NCBI GenBank assembly: GCA_016861105.1
Contig: BOKS01000006.1
Location: 167,362-231,361 of the forward strand
Length of the DNA: 64,000 nt
DNA from: Betaproteobacteria bacterium
GTDB lineage: Bacteria; Pseudomonadota; Gammaproteobacteria; Burkholderiales; Casimicrobiaceae
Direction: 5' to 3'
Shown here: piece by piece, positions 46,283 to 54,878 of the stretch
How positions within the stretch are numbered: position 1 is the first letter of the stretch
How the letters are laid out: each line of letters begins with the position of its first letter
Made by a program: the position numbers and the translations under genes
Notes under the pieces: model-generated
Database searches by the model: none
What the model was told of the DNA's origin: nothing
The model's input: only the letters and a program-made list of their open reading frames with translations

Positions 46283-48058
46283 TCACTGCGCGACCTGGCC
46301 CGGGGAGCTGCTGCGGAACAGGACCATGACCGTGCAGACGACGGCGAAGGAGATGGCGCCCACGACGCAGGCGATCGCCGCCAGCGACGAGTAGGTCGCG
46401 CTGTTGAAGATGTCGTAGATGACGAAGCCGACGACCGGGTTCGCGTTGGTCGCGAGCAGCGCGGAGGCCGTCAGGTCGCCGACGATCATCACGAACAGGA
46501 GCGCCCACCCGGCGGCCAGCGCCGGCCGCATCAGCGGCAGCGTGATGCGCGTGAAGGTGCGCGCCTGCGACGCGCCCGCGACCGCCGAAGCCTCCATCAG
46601 CTCGTGGCCGATCTGGTCGAGCCCCGACCCGGTCGAGATGGCCGCCTGCGGCATGTAGATGATGAGGTAGGCGATCAGCAGGATGGTGAGCGTGCCGGCG
46701 AGGTTGAACGGCGGCCCGGCGAGCGCGATCACCATCGCGAGCCCGATCACGGTGTGCGACACGGCGCTGGGCGCCTTGGTCACGCCGTCGACGAACTTCG
46801 GGAACAGGCCCTTGCGCTGGCGGACGTAGAGCATGAGCATCGTCGCGAGCAGGATGCTGAGCGTCGCGCCGACCAGGCCGAGGAACAGGCTCGTCTCGAG
46901 CGCCTTGTGGGCGAGGTTGTCGCCGGCGAGGATGTCCTTCAGCACGTCGAGCGTGAACGACTGCCAGGTGATGTGCGACGACCAGAAGCGCTGCAGCGAG
47001 ACGAAGAACAGCCCGAGCAGCGGCACCAGCGACGCCGCGGCGAGATAGGCGATCATCACGCCGCGCGCGACCCACTTCCACCGGCCGAGCGGGATCTTGC
47101 TCGCGTACACGCCCTTGCCGCTGATCGTCACGTGGCGCTTGCGGCCGCTGACCAGCCGCTGCAGCCAGAACAGCAGCGCGACGGTGACGACGATGAACAG
47201 GCTGAGCACGATCGCCTCGTCCATCCGCGGCGGATAGGCGTCCCGCACCATGCGCACGATGCGCACGGACAGCACGTCGATGCGGGCGGCGGTCCCGATG
47301 ATGACCGGGATCGAGAAGTTGCTGACGGCGGTCACGCCGACGAGGAAGACCGAGGCCGCGATCGCCGGCAGGATGCCGGGCGCCGAGATCCGCACGAACG
47401 TGCGCCAGGCGCTCGCGCCCGCGACGCGAGAAGCCTCCTCCAGCGACGAGTCGAAGTTGCGGAACGCCGCCGCGACGAGCAGGTAGGCGAACGGGACGAG
47501 GTACAGCGTGTAGACGAACACGAGCCCGCCGAAGGTGCCGATGCGGAACGGCCCGGTCTCGGCCCACCAGTCGATGCCCACCGCGCCCGTGACCGTGCGG
47601 ATCAGCACGTTGAGCAGGCCCGCGCGCTCGTGCCCGAGGAAGAACCAGCCGGTGCTGAGCGCGATGGCGGGCAGCATGAGCGGCACCAGCGGCAGCAGGC
47701 GGGAGATCCAGCCCATGCCCGCGTCGGTGCGCTCGTTGAGCCAGGCGAACACCGTGGCGATGAGCATGGCCAGCAGGCTGCCCACGCCGGTGACGACGAA
47801 CGTGTCCAGCAGCAGGGGGCCGAGGTCGGGGTCGTGGTACGTGTCGATGAACGACTGGGCGCTGAACGCGCCGTCGCGGACGAACGCCACCCACAGCATC
47901 TTCAGCAGCGGGTAGACGAAGAAGAAGATCGCCGCGAAGGCGACGATGCCGCTCGCGATGCCGAAGCCGCGGTACTGGACGAAGCCCAGCAGCCCGCCCC
48001 GCCGCTTGGCCGCGGCCGTCGCCGGTTGCGGCGGCGCGCCTGCGCTGGCGACGCTCAC
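46283..48058 (-). CDS. FbpB-type ABC transporter permease (two fused membrane domains)
   Basis: A 591-residue permease with about twelve membrane helices in two halves. Each half carries an EAA loop for the ATPase: EEASRVAGASAWRTFVRI near residue 225 and MEASAVAGASQARTFTRI near 505. This fused form is typical of FbpB-like iron-class transporters. GTG 48058 overlaps the ATPase stop (GTGA). It works with the ATPase at 48055 and binding protein at 49391. Substrate probably ferric iron complex or an organic anion/polyol-phosphate of the same class. Confidence 0.92.
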   Translation of the reverse strand: MSVASAGAPPQPATAAAKRRGGLLGFVQYRGFGIASGIVAFAAIFFFVYPLLKMLWVAFVRDGAFSAQSFIDTYHDPDLGPLLLDTFVVTGVGSLLAMLIATVFAWLNERTDAGMGWISRLLPLVPLMLPAIALSTGWFFLGHERAGLLNVLIRTVTGAVGIDWWAETGPFRIGTFGGLVFVYTLYLVPFAYLLVAAAFRNFDSSLEEASRVAGASAWRTFVRISAPGILPAIAASVFLVGVTAVSNFSIPVIIGTAARIDVLSVRIVRMVRDAYPPRMDEAIVLSLFIVVTVALLFWLQRLVSGRKRHVTISGKGVYASKIPLGRWKWVARGVMIAYLAAASLVPLLGLFFVSLQRFWSSHITWQSFTLDVLKDILAGDNLAHKALETSLFLGLVGATLSILLATMLMLYVRQRKGLFPKFVDGVTKAPSAVSHTVIGLAMVIALAGPPFNLAGTLTILLIAYLIIYMPQAAISTGSGLDQIGHELMEASAVAGASQARTFTRITLPLMRPALAAGWALLFVMIVGDLTASALLATNANPVVGFVIYDIFNSATYSSLAAIACVVGAISFAVVCTVMVLFRSSSPGQVAQ

Positions 48059-49200
48059 CGGCCCGCCTCCGGGAAGACGTGCACTGCGGCCGGGTCGAAG
48101 GCCAGCGACACGGCGTCGCCCTCCGCGAGGATGGCGCGGTTGTCCGAGCGGACGTGCAGCAGGCCCTGCGCGGCCCGCACGCGGTACTCGACGTGCGCGC
48201 CGGAGAACATCGCGACCTGCACGGTCCCGTGCACGACGTTGTGACCCGGCGGCACGGACGCCTGCACCGGCTTCACGTCCTCGGGCCGCACCACCAGGCA
48301 GGCCTTCGCCCCGACCGCGGGCGAAGCGCCGCCGTCCATCGCGGCCGCCAGCCGGCCGAACGGCGTATCGAGGAGCACCCGGCCGCCGGGCCCGGCCTGC
48401 GCCACGGTCGCCTCGATCTCGTTGGCCTGGCCGACGAAGCAGGCCACGTAGCGCGACGCCGGGTGGCGGTACACGCTCATCGGTGCGTCGATCTGGACGA
48501 TCCGGCCGTTCTCCATGATCGCCATGCGGTCGGCGAGCTGCATCGCCTCGAGCTGGTCGTGCGTCACGTACACGCCGGCGAAGCGGATCGCGCGCTGCAT
48601 CGCCACCAGCTCCTGCCGCAGCTGGTCGCGCACCTTGGCGTCGACGTTCGACAGCGGCTCGTCGAAGAGGACCACCGGCGGGTCCACGGCCAGGCTGCGC
48701 GCGAGCGCGACGCGCTGCTGCTGCCCCCCGCTCATCGCCGACGGGTACTGGTCGCGCAGGTGCGGGATGCCGACCTGGGTGAGCGCCTTGACCACGCGCG
48801 CCTCGACGTCGCCGCTGAAGCCGCGCGCCTTGACCGCGTACTCGACGTTCTTGTAGGCGGTCATGTGCGGCCACAGCGCGTACGACTGGAACATCATGCT
48901 CACGGCGCGGTGCTCCGGCGCGAGCCGGATGCCTTCGTCGGAGTCGAACACGCACTTGCCGTCGATCTCGATGCGGCCGGCGTCGGGATGCTCGAGGCCC
49001 GCGATGCACCGCAGGAGCGTCGTCTTGCCGCAGCCGCTCGGGCCGAGCAGGACCACGAGCTGGCCCGCCGGGATCGCGAGCGTCACGTCGTTCACGGCGG
49101 TCACGTGCTCGCCGCCGCGGCGACGGAAGCCCTTCTTCAGGTTCCACACCTGCACCATCTGCGGGTGCGTGCCGCGGTCCTGGGCCTGCGTCGGCGTCAT
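48055..49200 (-). CDS. FbpC/PotA-type ABC transporter ATP-binding protein
   Basis: A 381-residue ATPase. Walker A LLGPSGCGKTTLL near residue 53, Q-loop MMFQSYALWPHM, signature MSGGQQQRVALARSL near 146, Walker B VVLFDEP and H-loop VTHDQ. A TOBE-like regulatory domain covers about 245-375 (LVVRPEDVKPV). ATG 49200 with CAGGA upstream is chosen over an in-frame ATG at 49230. Membrane-peripheral partner of the permease it overlaps. Confidence 0.93.
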   Translation of the reverse strand: MTPTQAQDRGTHPQMVQVWNLKKGFRRRGGEHVTAVNDVTLAIPAGQLVVLLGPSGCGKTTLLRCIAGLEHPDAGRIEIDGKCVFDSDEGIRLAPEHRAVSMMFQSYALWPHMTAYKNVEYAVKARGFSGDVEARVVKALTQVGIPHLRDQYPSAMSGGQQQRVALARSLAVDPPVVLFDEPLSNVDAKVRDQLRQELVAMQRAIRFAGVYVTHDQLEAMQLADRMAIMENGRIVQIDAPMSVYRHPASRYVACFVGQANEIEATVAQAGPGGRVLLDTPFGRLAAAMDGGASPAVGAKACLVVRPEDVKPVQASVPPGHNVVHGTVQVAMFSGAHVEYRVRAAQGLLHVRSDNRAILAEGDAVSLAFDPAAVHVFPEAGR

Positions 49201-49352
49201 CGGGATCCTGAGGGGGGCGGGTGCGAGCATGGAGCGTCGGGCTTTCTCGGCGCCGGGAGCGAGGGGCGGCTGCGCGCGGGCCGGTGCCGCCGCGAAGGAG
49301 CGGCGATCCGGCCTGCCGGGGTCCGCGGTGCCGACCGGCCGGCGAGCCCGAC

Positions 49353-49376
49353 GGGGCGGCCCGTGGGCGCCGCCCC
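49353..49376 (-). terminator. Hairpin after the binding-protein gene, inside the ABC operon
   Basis: GGGGCGGC (49353-49360) pairs perfectly with GCCGCCCC (49369-49376), with an 8-base loop, 15 bases downstream of the binding-protein stop in the direction of transcription. It is followed by about 150 bases with no recognised element and then the ATPase gene. It may reduce read-through and stabilise the upstream message, as is common for binding-protein genes. The same layout recurs at 62710. Confidence 0.5.
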
Positions 49377-49390
49377 GCGCGTCGGAACGT

Positions 49391-50488
49391 CTACAGCGGC
49401 TTGAGGCCGAGCCAGGGCAGGTACTTCGCCTGCCACGCCTTGTCCGAGTAGACGCGGTAGTCCGTCTTGATGTAGTTCGGCGGAGCCGCCGGCTCGCAGC
49501 CGGGAAGATCGCCGAGCGGGGAGGTCGAGCCCCTCGCCAGGCACATCGCGCGCTGTCCCTCCTCGCTGATGCGGAACGCCGCGTAGAGCCGGGCGGCGTT
49601 CGGGTTCTTCGCGCCGTTGGAGATCGCGAGCACGTTGTCGACGCCGGTCGCGGGGTCGAGCACCGGCCGGTACTTGACCGGGCCGCCCGCCGCGATGACC
49701 GAGTGCGCGTTGTTCGGGAAGTTGCCGATCATCACCTTGTTCGCGCCGGCCGCCACCTGCTGGACGCCGGGCGACGAGCTCGCGGCGATCGCCACGCCGC
49801 GGTCCATGAGCTGCTTGAAGAAGTCCTCGCCGTACTTCTCGACCAGCACCTTGAACAGGTTCATCGCCGACGGCGTGGCGCGGGGATCCGCGTAGACGAT
49901 GCTGCCCCTCGTGGCGAAGGCCGGGTTGCGGACGAGGTCGAGGTAGCCCTTCGGCTCGTCCTCGGGCTTGACGAGGTTGGTGTTCCACGCGATGCCGATG
50001 ACGTTGTGGTTCATCACCAGGTAGTGCGATCCGCGCGCGCCGGCCGGGTACTTGTCGTAGCCCGGCACGACCGACTCGTCGAGCGGCGTCCACCACGACG
50101 GGTTGTCGGTGATGAACGGCTCGTTCGCGACCACGATCACGTCAGCCACGATCGTGTTGCCCTTGCGCTCGCCGGCGTAGCGCGACGTGAGCGCGCCGCC
50201 CACGAGGCGCGTCCCGCGCACCCGCACGCCGTACTTCGCCTCGAAGGCCTTGTTCGTGTCGGCCATCTGCTTGTCCGACTCCGACGAGTACAGCACGAGC
50301 TCGCCTTCCTTCTTCGCCGCCGCGATCAGCGCGTCCATCGGCGACTGCGCTGCCGCCGGCCCCGCGCCCGCGGCGAGCGCCAGCGCGCCCGCCGCGGCGA
50401 ACGCCGTGGCGATGCGGCGCACCGCGCTCCGGGCACCGCCGTCCCGTCCCGCCACCCCGTCCCTCGCGACACCTCTCGTGCAACCCAT
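49391..50488 (-). CDS. Iron-type (FbpA/type 1) ABC extracellular binding protein
   Basis: A 365-residue exported protein. The signal peptide has a basic start (RRIATAFAAAGALALAAGAG) and ends near AAAQS. KKEGELVLYSSESDKQMAD, GIAWNTNLVKPEDEP and DPRATPSAMNLFKVLVEKYG match the paralogue at 33333 almost block for block. It is the first gene of the complete ABC operon. ATG 50488 lies behind GGAGGAGTG. Transcribed from the operator-linked promoter at 50633-50662 with a leader of about 140 bases. Confidence 0.93.
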   Translation of the reverse strand: MGCTRGVARDGVAGRDGGARSAVRRIATAFAAAGALALAAGAGPAAAQSPMDALIAAAKKEGELVLYSSESDKQMADTNKAFEAKYGVRVRGTRLVGGALTSRYAGERKGNTIVADVIVVANEPFITDNPSWWTPLDESVVPGYDKYPAGARGSHYLVMNHNVIGIAWNTNLVKPEDEPKGYLDLVRNPAFATRGSIVYADPRATPSAMNLFKVLVEKYGEDFFKQLMDRGVAIAASSSPGVQQVAAGANKVMIGNFPNNAHSVIAAGGPVKYRPVLDPATGVDNVLAISNGAKNPNAARLYAAFRISEEGQRAMCLARGSTSPLGDLPGCEPAAPPNYIKTDYRVYSDKAWQAKYLPWLGLKPL

Positions 50489-50809
50489 GGACACTCCTCC
50501 TTCGCCGGTTCCGTCCCTTCGGTGTCGGCGCGCGGTCTTCGGGCCGCTCGCGCCTGCCGACGCCGGCGCCCTCGGAAAGGCCGCCGCGCCCTGCCCGGCC
50601 GACGCAAGCAGCGCCCGGCAACGGACGGCCCCAGTCTAAAGGGCGCGCGCGGCACTTGTCAATGAAACGTTTCACCGGAAGGCGGACGCGGGCCGCGCCG
50701 GTCCCGCACCGGGGCTACAATCCGGGGCGAGGGAAGCAGCGGCCCGGCGTCCGCCCCTTCATGCCGCGGGGTGCGGGCGTGTCGCGTCGGCGCGCGCCAC
50801 GGAGACCAC
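50489..50809. promoter_or_regulatory. Divergent regulatory gap with LacI-type operator and minus-strand sigma70 promoter
   Basis: A 321-bp gap without a gene. The perfect palindrome TGAAACGTTTCA lies at 50663-50674. On the minus strand it directly abuts TTGACA (50662-50657), followed after 18 bp by TAGACT (50638-50633), giving the promoter of the binding-protein operon. On the plus strand, TACAAT at 50716-50721 is a possible -10 for the LacI gene, without a good -35. The ribosome site for LacI is GGAGA (50801-50805). The operator's position next to the regulator gene suggests autoregulation. Confidence 0.8.
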
Positions 50810-51853
50810 ATGAAGCGCACGAACGGTCGCACGATCCGCGACGTCGCCCGGGAAGCGAAGGTCTCGCTCGGGACGGTCTCGCGCGTCCTCAACCAGCACG
50901 AGTCGGTGAGCGGCGAGATCCGCGAGCGCGTCGAGCGTGCCATCCGCGCGCTCGGCTACACGCCCAACGCGGTCGCGCAGAGCATGCGCAAGAAGCGCAC
51001 GCGCACCGTCGGATGCATCATCCGCGACATCAACCTGCCCGCGCTCGCCGCGTTCGTGCGCGCCGCGCACGACGCGTTCTTCCAGGCGGGCTACGCGCTG
51101 CTCCTCACCAACTCCGAGGGCCAGCGCCATCGCGAGATGGAGCTCGTGGCGCTGCTCAGCAGCCGCAAGGCCGACGCGCTGATCATCGCCCACCACTCCG
51201 AGCAGGACGAGGAGCTGCACCAGATGCTCAAGGCGGCGGACATCCCGGTCGTGCTCGTCGATCGCGAGTACCCGGCGTGGGCCGACGCCGTCATGGTGGA
51301 CCATCGCGGCGGCGTGCGCCGGGCGACCGAGCAGCTGCTGCAGCTCGGCCATCGCCGCATCGCGCTGATCACCGGCAGCCCCGCGCTGTACCCCGGCCGC
51401 GAGCGCATCGCGGGCTTCGAGGCGGCGCACCGCGCGTTCGGCGTGAAGCCCGTCCAGCGGCTGATCCGGAGGGAGAGCTTCCTCGCGGACTACGCGTTCC
51501 AGCAGACGTCGATCCTCGTGACGGGCAAGGATCCGCCCACGGCGATCGTCGCCGGCGGCATCGACGTGCTCCCCGGGGTGCTGCGGGCGCTGCGCACGCG
51601 CGGCCTGTCGATCCCCGGCGACATCTCGCTGGTCGCGGCCAGCGACTCCGACCTCGCGCAGCTGTCGGAGCCGCCGATCACGGTGGAGAGCTGGGACTAC
51701 GCCGAGATCGGCCGCATCGCCGCGCAGCTCGTGCTCGAGCGCCTCGCGACCAAGGGCAAGGCGGAGCCGCGGCGCGTGCTCGTCCCGGCCGAGCTCGTCC
51801 AGCGGGGTTCGTGCGCCCCGCCCCGCGGCGCGTCCCGGCGCGAGCGTGCCTGA
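50810..51853 (+). CDS. LacI-family transcriptional regulator
   Basis: A 347-residue regulator. The helix-turn-helix TIRDVAREAKVSLGTVSRVLN (residues 8-28) and the hinge helix (near 52-60, NAVAQSMRKKRT) are canonical. The periplasmic-binding-protein-like core has LTNSEGQRHREMELVALL, LITGSPALYPGRERIAGF near 185 and DISLVAASDSDLAQL near 285. Effector unknown, probably a sugar or acid from the regulated pathway. The palindrome TGAAACGTTTCA, a typical LacI-family operator form, lies in front of it and in two other gaps in the window. ATG 50810 is preferred to a longer frame. Confidence 0.94.
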   Translation: MKRTNGRTIRDVAREAKVSLGTVSRVLNQHESVSGEIRERVERAIRALGYTPNAVAQSMRKKRTRTVGCIIRDINLPALAAFVRAAHDAFFQAGYALLLTNSEGQRHREMELVALLSSRKADALIIAHHSEQDEELHQMLKAADIPVVLVDREYPAWADAVMVDHRGGVRRATEQLLQLGHRRIALITGSPALYPGRERIAGFEAAHRAFGVKPVQRLIRRESFLADYAFQQTSILVTGKDPPTAIVAGGIDVLPGVLRALRTRGLSIPGDISLVAASDSDLAQLSEPPITVESWDYAEIGRIAAQLVLERLATKGKAEPRRVLVPAELVQRGSCAPPRGASRRERA

Positions 51854-51923
51854 GCCGCCCCGTCGCACGTCCGCAGCGTCCCCGAACGCCTCCTTGCCCA
51901 CGTCAGCCCCGTCACGGAGCACC

Positions 51924-52796
51924 ATGAACGACGTCACGCCGCCCCACCACGCCTCGCCCCTCGCCGCGATCGACGCCGTCGCGGCCGTCGGCGAGGTGCG
52001 CTCCACTCCCTGCGGCAGCGGGTCCATGACCTGGCACCTCTTCGGTTCGGGGCGGCCCGTCGTCTTCCTCCACGGCGGGATGGGGTCGTGGCTGCACTGG
52101 ATCCGCAACGTGCCGGGGCTGCGCCGGCACCTGCGCATGCTGGTGGCGGACATCCCGGGCCACATGGACTCGTCGCTGCCGCCGGAGCCCTACACGCCCG
52201 AAAGCGTCGCCGCGATCCTGCTCGACGGCGTCGACCGCATCCTCGGTGCCGAGGCGCCGTTCGCGGTCGTCGGATTCTCGTTCGGCGCCGCGATCGCGGG
52301 CCACGTCGCGCGCCTGGCGGGGACGCGAGCCCGGACGCTGGTCCTCGTGTCGCCGGGCGGCCTCGGCCTGCCGCGCGGCAAGCTGCCCGAGCCCAGCAAG
52401 TGGCGCCACCTCGCCTCGCCCGAGGCGCGGCGGGAGGCGCACCGGCGCAACCTGCAGATCTCGATGATCCGCGACCCGTCGCACGTCGACGAGCTGGCCG
52501 TGCACATCCACTCGCACAGCGTCGAGCGGGCCAGGCTGGTGTCCGCGCCGGTCTCGCTCGGCGCCACGCTGCAGGACTGCCTGCCGAAGGTCCGCTCGCG
52601 CATCGCCTGCATCTGGGGCGCTCAGGATCCGGCGAGCGCGCCCTACATGACCGAGCGCAGGAACTTCATCCGGGGCATCCAGCCGGACGCGCGCCTCACG
52701 ATGATCGACGACGCGTCGCACTGGGTCCAGTTCGAACAGCCGGCCCGCTTCGACGAAGCGCTCCTCGCGAGCCTCGACGATCCGGTCGCCCCCTGA
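51924..52796 (+). CDS. Alpha/beta hydrolase
   Basis: A 290-residue alpha/beta-fold hydrolase. The oxyanion region VVFLHGGMGSWLHW is near residue 50, the nucleophile elbow GFSFGAA (Ser near 115), an acid in CIWGAQDPASA (Asp near 236) and the catalytic His in DDASHWVQFE (near 265). No lid or signal peptide. Possible ester, lactone or C-C bond hydrolase. ATG 51924, 71 bp after the LacI stop. Probably co-transcribed with it and acting on the same compound class. Confidence 0.88.
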   Translation: MNDVTPPHHASPLAAIDAVAAVGEVRSTPCGSGSMTWHLFGSGRPVVFLHGGMGSWLHWIRNVPGLRRHLRMLVADIPGHMDSSLPPEPYTPESVAAILLDGVDRILGAEAPFAVVGFSFGAAIAGHVARLAGTRARTLVLVSPGGLGLPRGKLPEPSKWRHLASPEARREAHRRNLQISMIRDPSHVDELAVHIHSHSVERARLVSAPVSLGATLQDCLPKVRSRIACIWGAQDPASAPYMTERRNFIRGIQPDARLTMIDDASHWVQFEQPARFDEALLASLDDPVAP

Positions 52797-52833
52797 CGGG
52801 CAGCACGCGGCGGCGGGTCAGCCGCTGCCCGTC
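52795..52833. terminator. Perfect 10-bp hairpin between convergent genes
   Basis: GACGGGCAGC (52795-52804) pairs with GCTGCCCGTC (52824-52833) across 19 bases. It overlaps both stop codons of the convergent pair. No T-tract. Confidence 0.5.
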
Positions 52834-54842
52834 GCGCCGAACATCGCCAGCGCCGCGCCCACGATCGCGTCCGCGTCCGGAAGCAGCGCCGCCTGCAGCG
52901 CGGGTGCGGCGGGCATCCGGGTGTCCGGCGCGCCCAGGCGCCGGACGGGGCACGCCAGCGACGACGCGTGGCGCTCCGCGATGCGCGCCGCCACCTCGGC
53001 GCCGAAGCCCATCGTGCGGTTGGCCTCGTGCACGACGAGGACGCGTCCGCTCGCCTGCACCGCCGCCGCGAGCGCCTCGTCGTCCAGCGGCGCGAGCCAG
53101 CGCAGGTCGAGCACGCTCGCGGCGTGCCCGCGCGCGGCCAGCCGCTCCGCGGCCGCGAGCGCGGCGTGCACGCGCGTGCCCCACGTGACGATGGCGAGAT
53201 CGCCTCCGTCGCGCCGCAGTCGCGCGCCGGCGGCGGGCTCCACCGCCCCGCCGAAGCGCACGGGACCGCGCATGGCGTACAGCGCGCGCGCCTCGAAGAG
53301 GATGCAGGGATCCGGGTCGTGGGCGGCGGCCCGCAGCATGGCGTACGCGTCCTGCGGCGTCGACGGCACGCCGACCCTGAGCCCCGGCACGTGCGCGAGC
53401 AGCGCCTCGAGGCACTGCGAGTGCTGGGCGCACGAGCCGGGCGTGGCGCCCTGCTGCGTGCGCACGACGAGAGGCGCGCCGCAGCGTCCCTGCGTCACGT
53501 AGCGGACGTTCGCCGCCTGGTTGACGATGGGGTCGAGGGCGACCAGCAGGAAGTCGGCCCACATGATCTCGACGATGGGGCGCATCCCGTCCAGCGCCGC
53601 GCCGACCGCCGATCCGAGGATCGCGCTCTCCGCGATCGGCGTGTCGAACACCCGCGATTCCCCGAAGTCGGCCTGCAGCTTCTGGCTCGCGCCGAAGATG
53701 CCGCCGCTGTGCCCGACGTCCTCGCCGTAGACCAGCGCGAGCGGGTCGTCCTCCAGCGCCTCGCGCAGCGCGCGGTTGATCGCCTGGATCGTGGTGACCT
53801 CGGCCTCCTCGATCGCCCGCGGCGAGGGGAGGCGCGACGGTGCGGCGGAGGCGTGCACGTGCTGCCGCGCCGTGGCCGGGTCCGGCCCCGCCATGCGCAG
53901 GCAGTTCGTCACCGTCGCCTCGATGGCGGCCGCGACTTCCTCGTCGAGGGCGCCGAGCTTCCCCTCCGGCACGCCGGCAGCGAGCAGGCGCGACCTCAGC
54001 GCCGGAAGCGGGTCGGCCTTCTCCGCGGCCGCCTTGTCGGAGGCGGGTCGATAGTGCTCGACGTCGCGGTTGTAGTGTCCCCACAACCGGACGGTGCGGC
54101 ACTCGACGAGGACCGGACCGGCGCCGCCCCGCGCGTGCGCCGCGGCACGGGACACCGCGTCGCGGACGGCCAGCGGATCGTTGCCGTCGATCGTCACGCC
54201 TTCGATCCCGTAGCCCAGCGACCGGCGCGCCAGCCGCTCGACGCGGGCGATCCGCGACGTGGGCGTGAGCTCCGACCAGCCGTTGTTCTCGCACACGAAG
54301 ATCACGGGCAGGCGGCGGCTAGCGGCGAACACGAACGCCTCGTGCAGCGCGCCCTGGCTCATCGCGCCGTCGCCGAACGACACGATCGCGACGCGCCCGT
54401 TGCGCTGCAGCTGCGCCGCCATCGCGAGACCGCACGCGATCGGCCCGCCCGCGCCGACGATCGAGTTCTCGCCCATGAAGCGGCGCTGCGGGGCGATGAC
54501 GTACGGCGACCCCGCGCGGCCGCCGTTGATGCCGCCGGCGCGGTGCAGGATCTCGGCCATCAGCTCGTCGGGCGTGATGCCGCACTCGAGGGCCCAGCCG
54601 TGTCCCCGGTACGTCGCCACGACGCGGTCGTCCGGCTCGAGGGCCGCCATCGCGCCCACCGGGATCGCCTCCTGCCCGGCGCACAGGTGCACCGAGCCTG
54701 CGATCGCGGGCGCATCGCCGCGGCTCAGCGCGAGGACCCGCTGCTCGAAGCGGCGGATCTGCTGCATCCGGCGGTAGGCCTCCAGCAGGAAGCCGGCCTC
54801 GTCGGCGGCGCCGGGCCGCACCTGCGCACTCTTCTCGACCAT
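52818..54842 (-). CDS. Fused alpha-beta 2-oxoacid dehydrogenase E1 (TPP-dependent)
   Basis: A 674-residue protein. The alpha part (1-330) has YRGHGWALECG and the TPP motif GDGAMSQGALHEAF ... CENN near residues 157-187. The beta part (345-674) has GEDVGHSGGIFGAS, DTPIAESAILGSAVG and VVHEANRTMGFGAE. The two normally separate subunits are joined. No E2 or E3 gene is seen nearby, so it may use the housekeeping E2/E3, act as a TPP ligase/decarboxylase, or be of the acetoin-dehydrogenase type. ATG 54842. Leads the minus-strand run shared with M81, Bug and OYE. Confidence 0.9.
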   Translation of the reverse strand: MVEKSAQVRPGAADEAGFLLEAYRRMQQIRRFEQRVLALSRGDAPAIAGSVHLCAGQEAIPVGAMAALEPDDRVVATYRGHGWALECGITPDELMAEILHRAGGINGGRAGSPYVIAPQRRFMGENSIVGAGGPIACGLAMAAQLQRNGRVAIVSFGDGAMSQGALHEAFVFAASRRLPVIFVCENNGWSELTPTSRIARVERLARRSLGYGIEGVTIDGNDPLAVRDAVSRAAAHARGGAGPVLVECRTVRLWGHYNRDVEHYRPASDKAAAEKADPLPALRSRLLAAGVPEGKLGALDEEVAAAIEATVTNCLRMAGPDPATARQHVHASAAPSRLPSPRAIEEAEVTTIQAINRALREALEDDPLALVYGEDVGHSGGIFGASQKLQADFGESRVFDTPIAESAILGSAVGAALDGMRPIVEIMWADFLLVALDPIVNQAANVRYVTQGRCGAPLVVRTQQGATPGSCAQHSQCLEALLAHVPGLRVGVPSTPQDAYAMLRAAAHDPDPCILFEARALYAMRGPVRFGGAVEPAAGARLRRDGGDLAIVTWGTRVHAALAAAERLAARGHAASVLDLRWLAPLDDEALAAAVQASGRVLVVHEANRTMGFGAEVAARIAERHASSLACPVRRLGAPDTRMPAAPALQAALLPDADAIVGAALAMFGATGSG

Positions 54843-54878
54843 CCGGGCCTCCCCGTGCGGGCGGGCGCGCCCGCCGCC

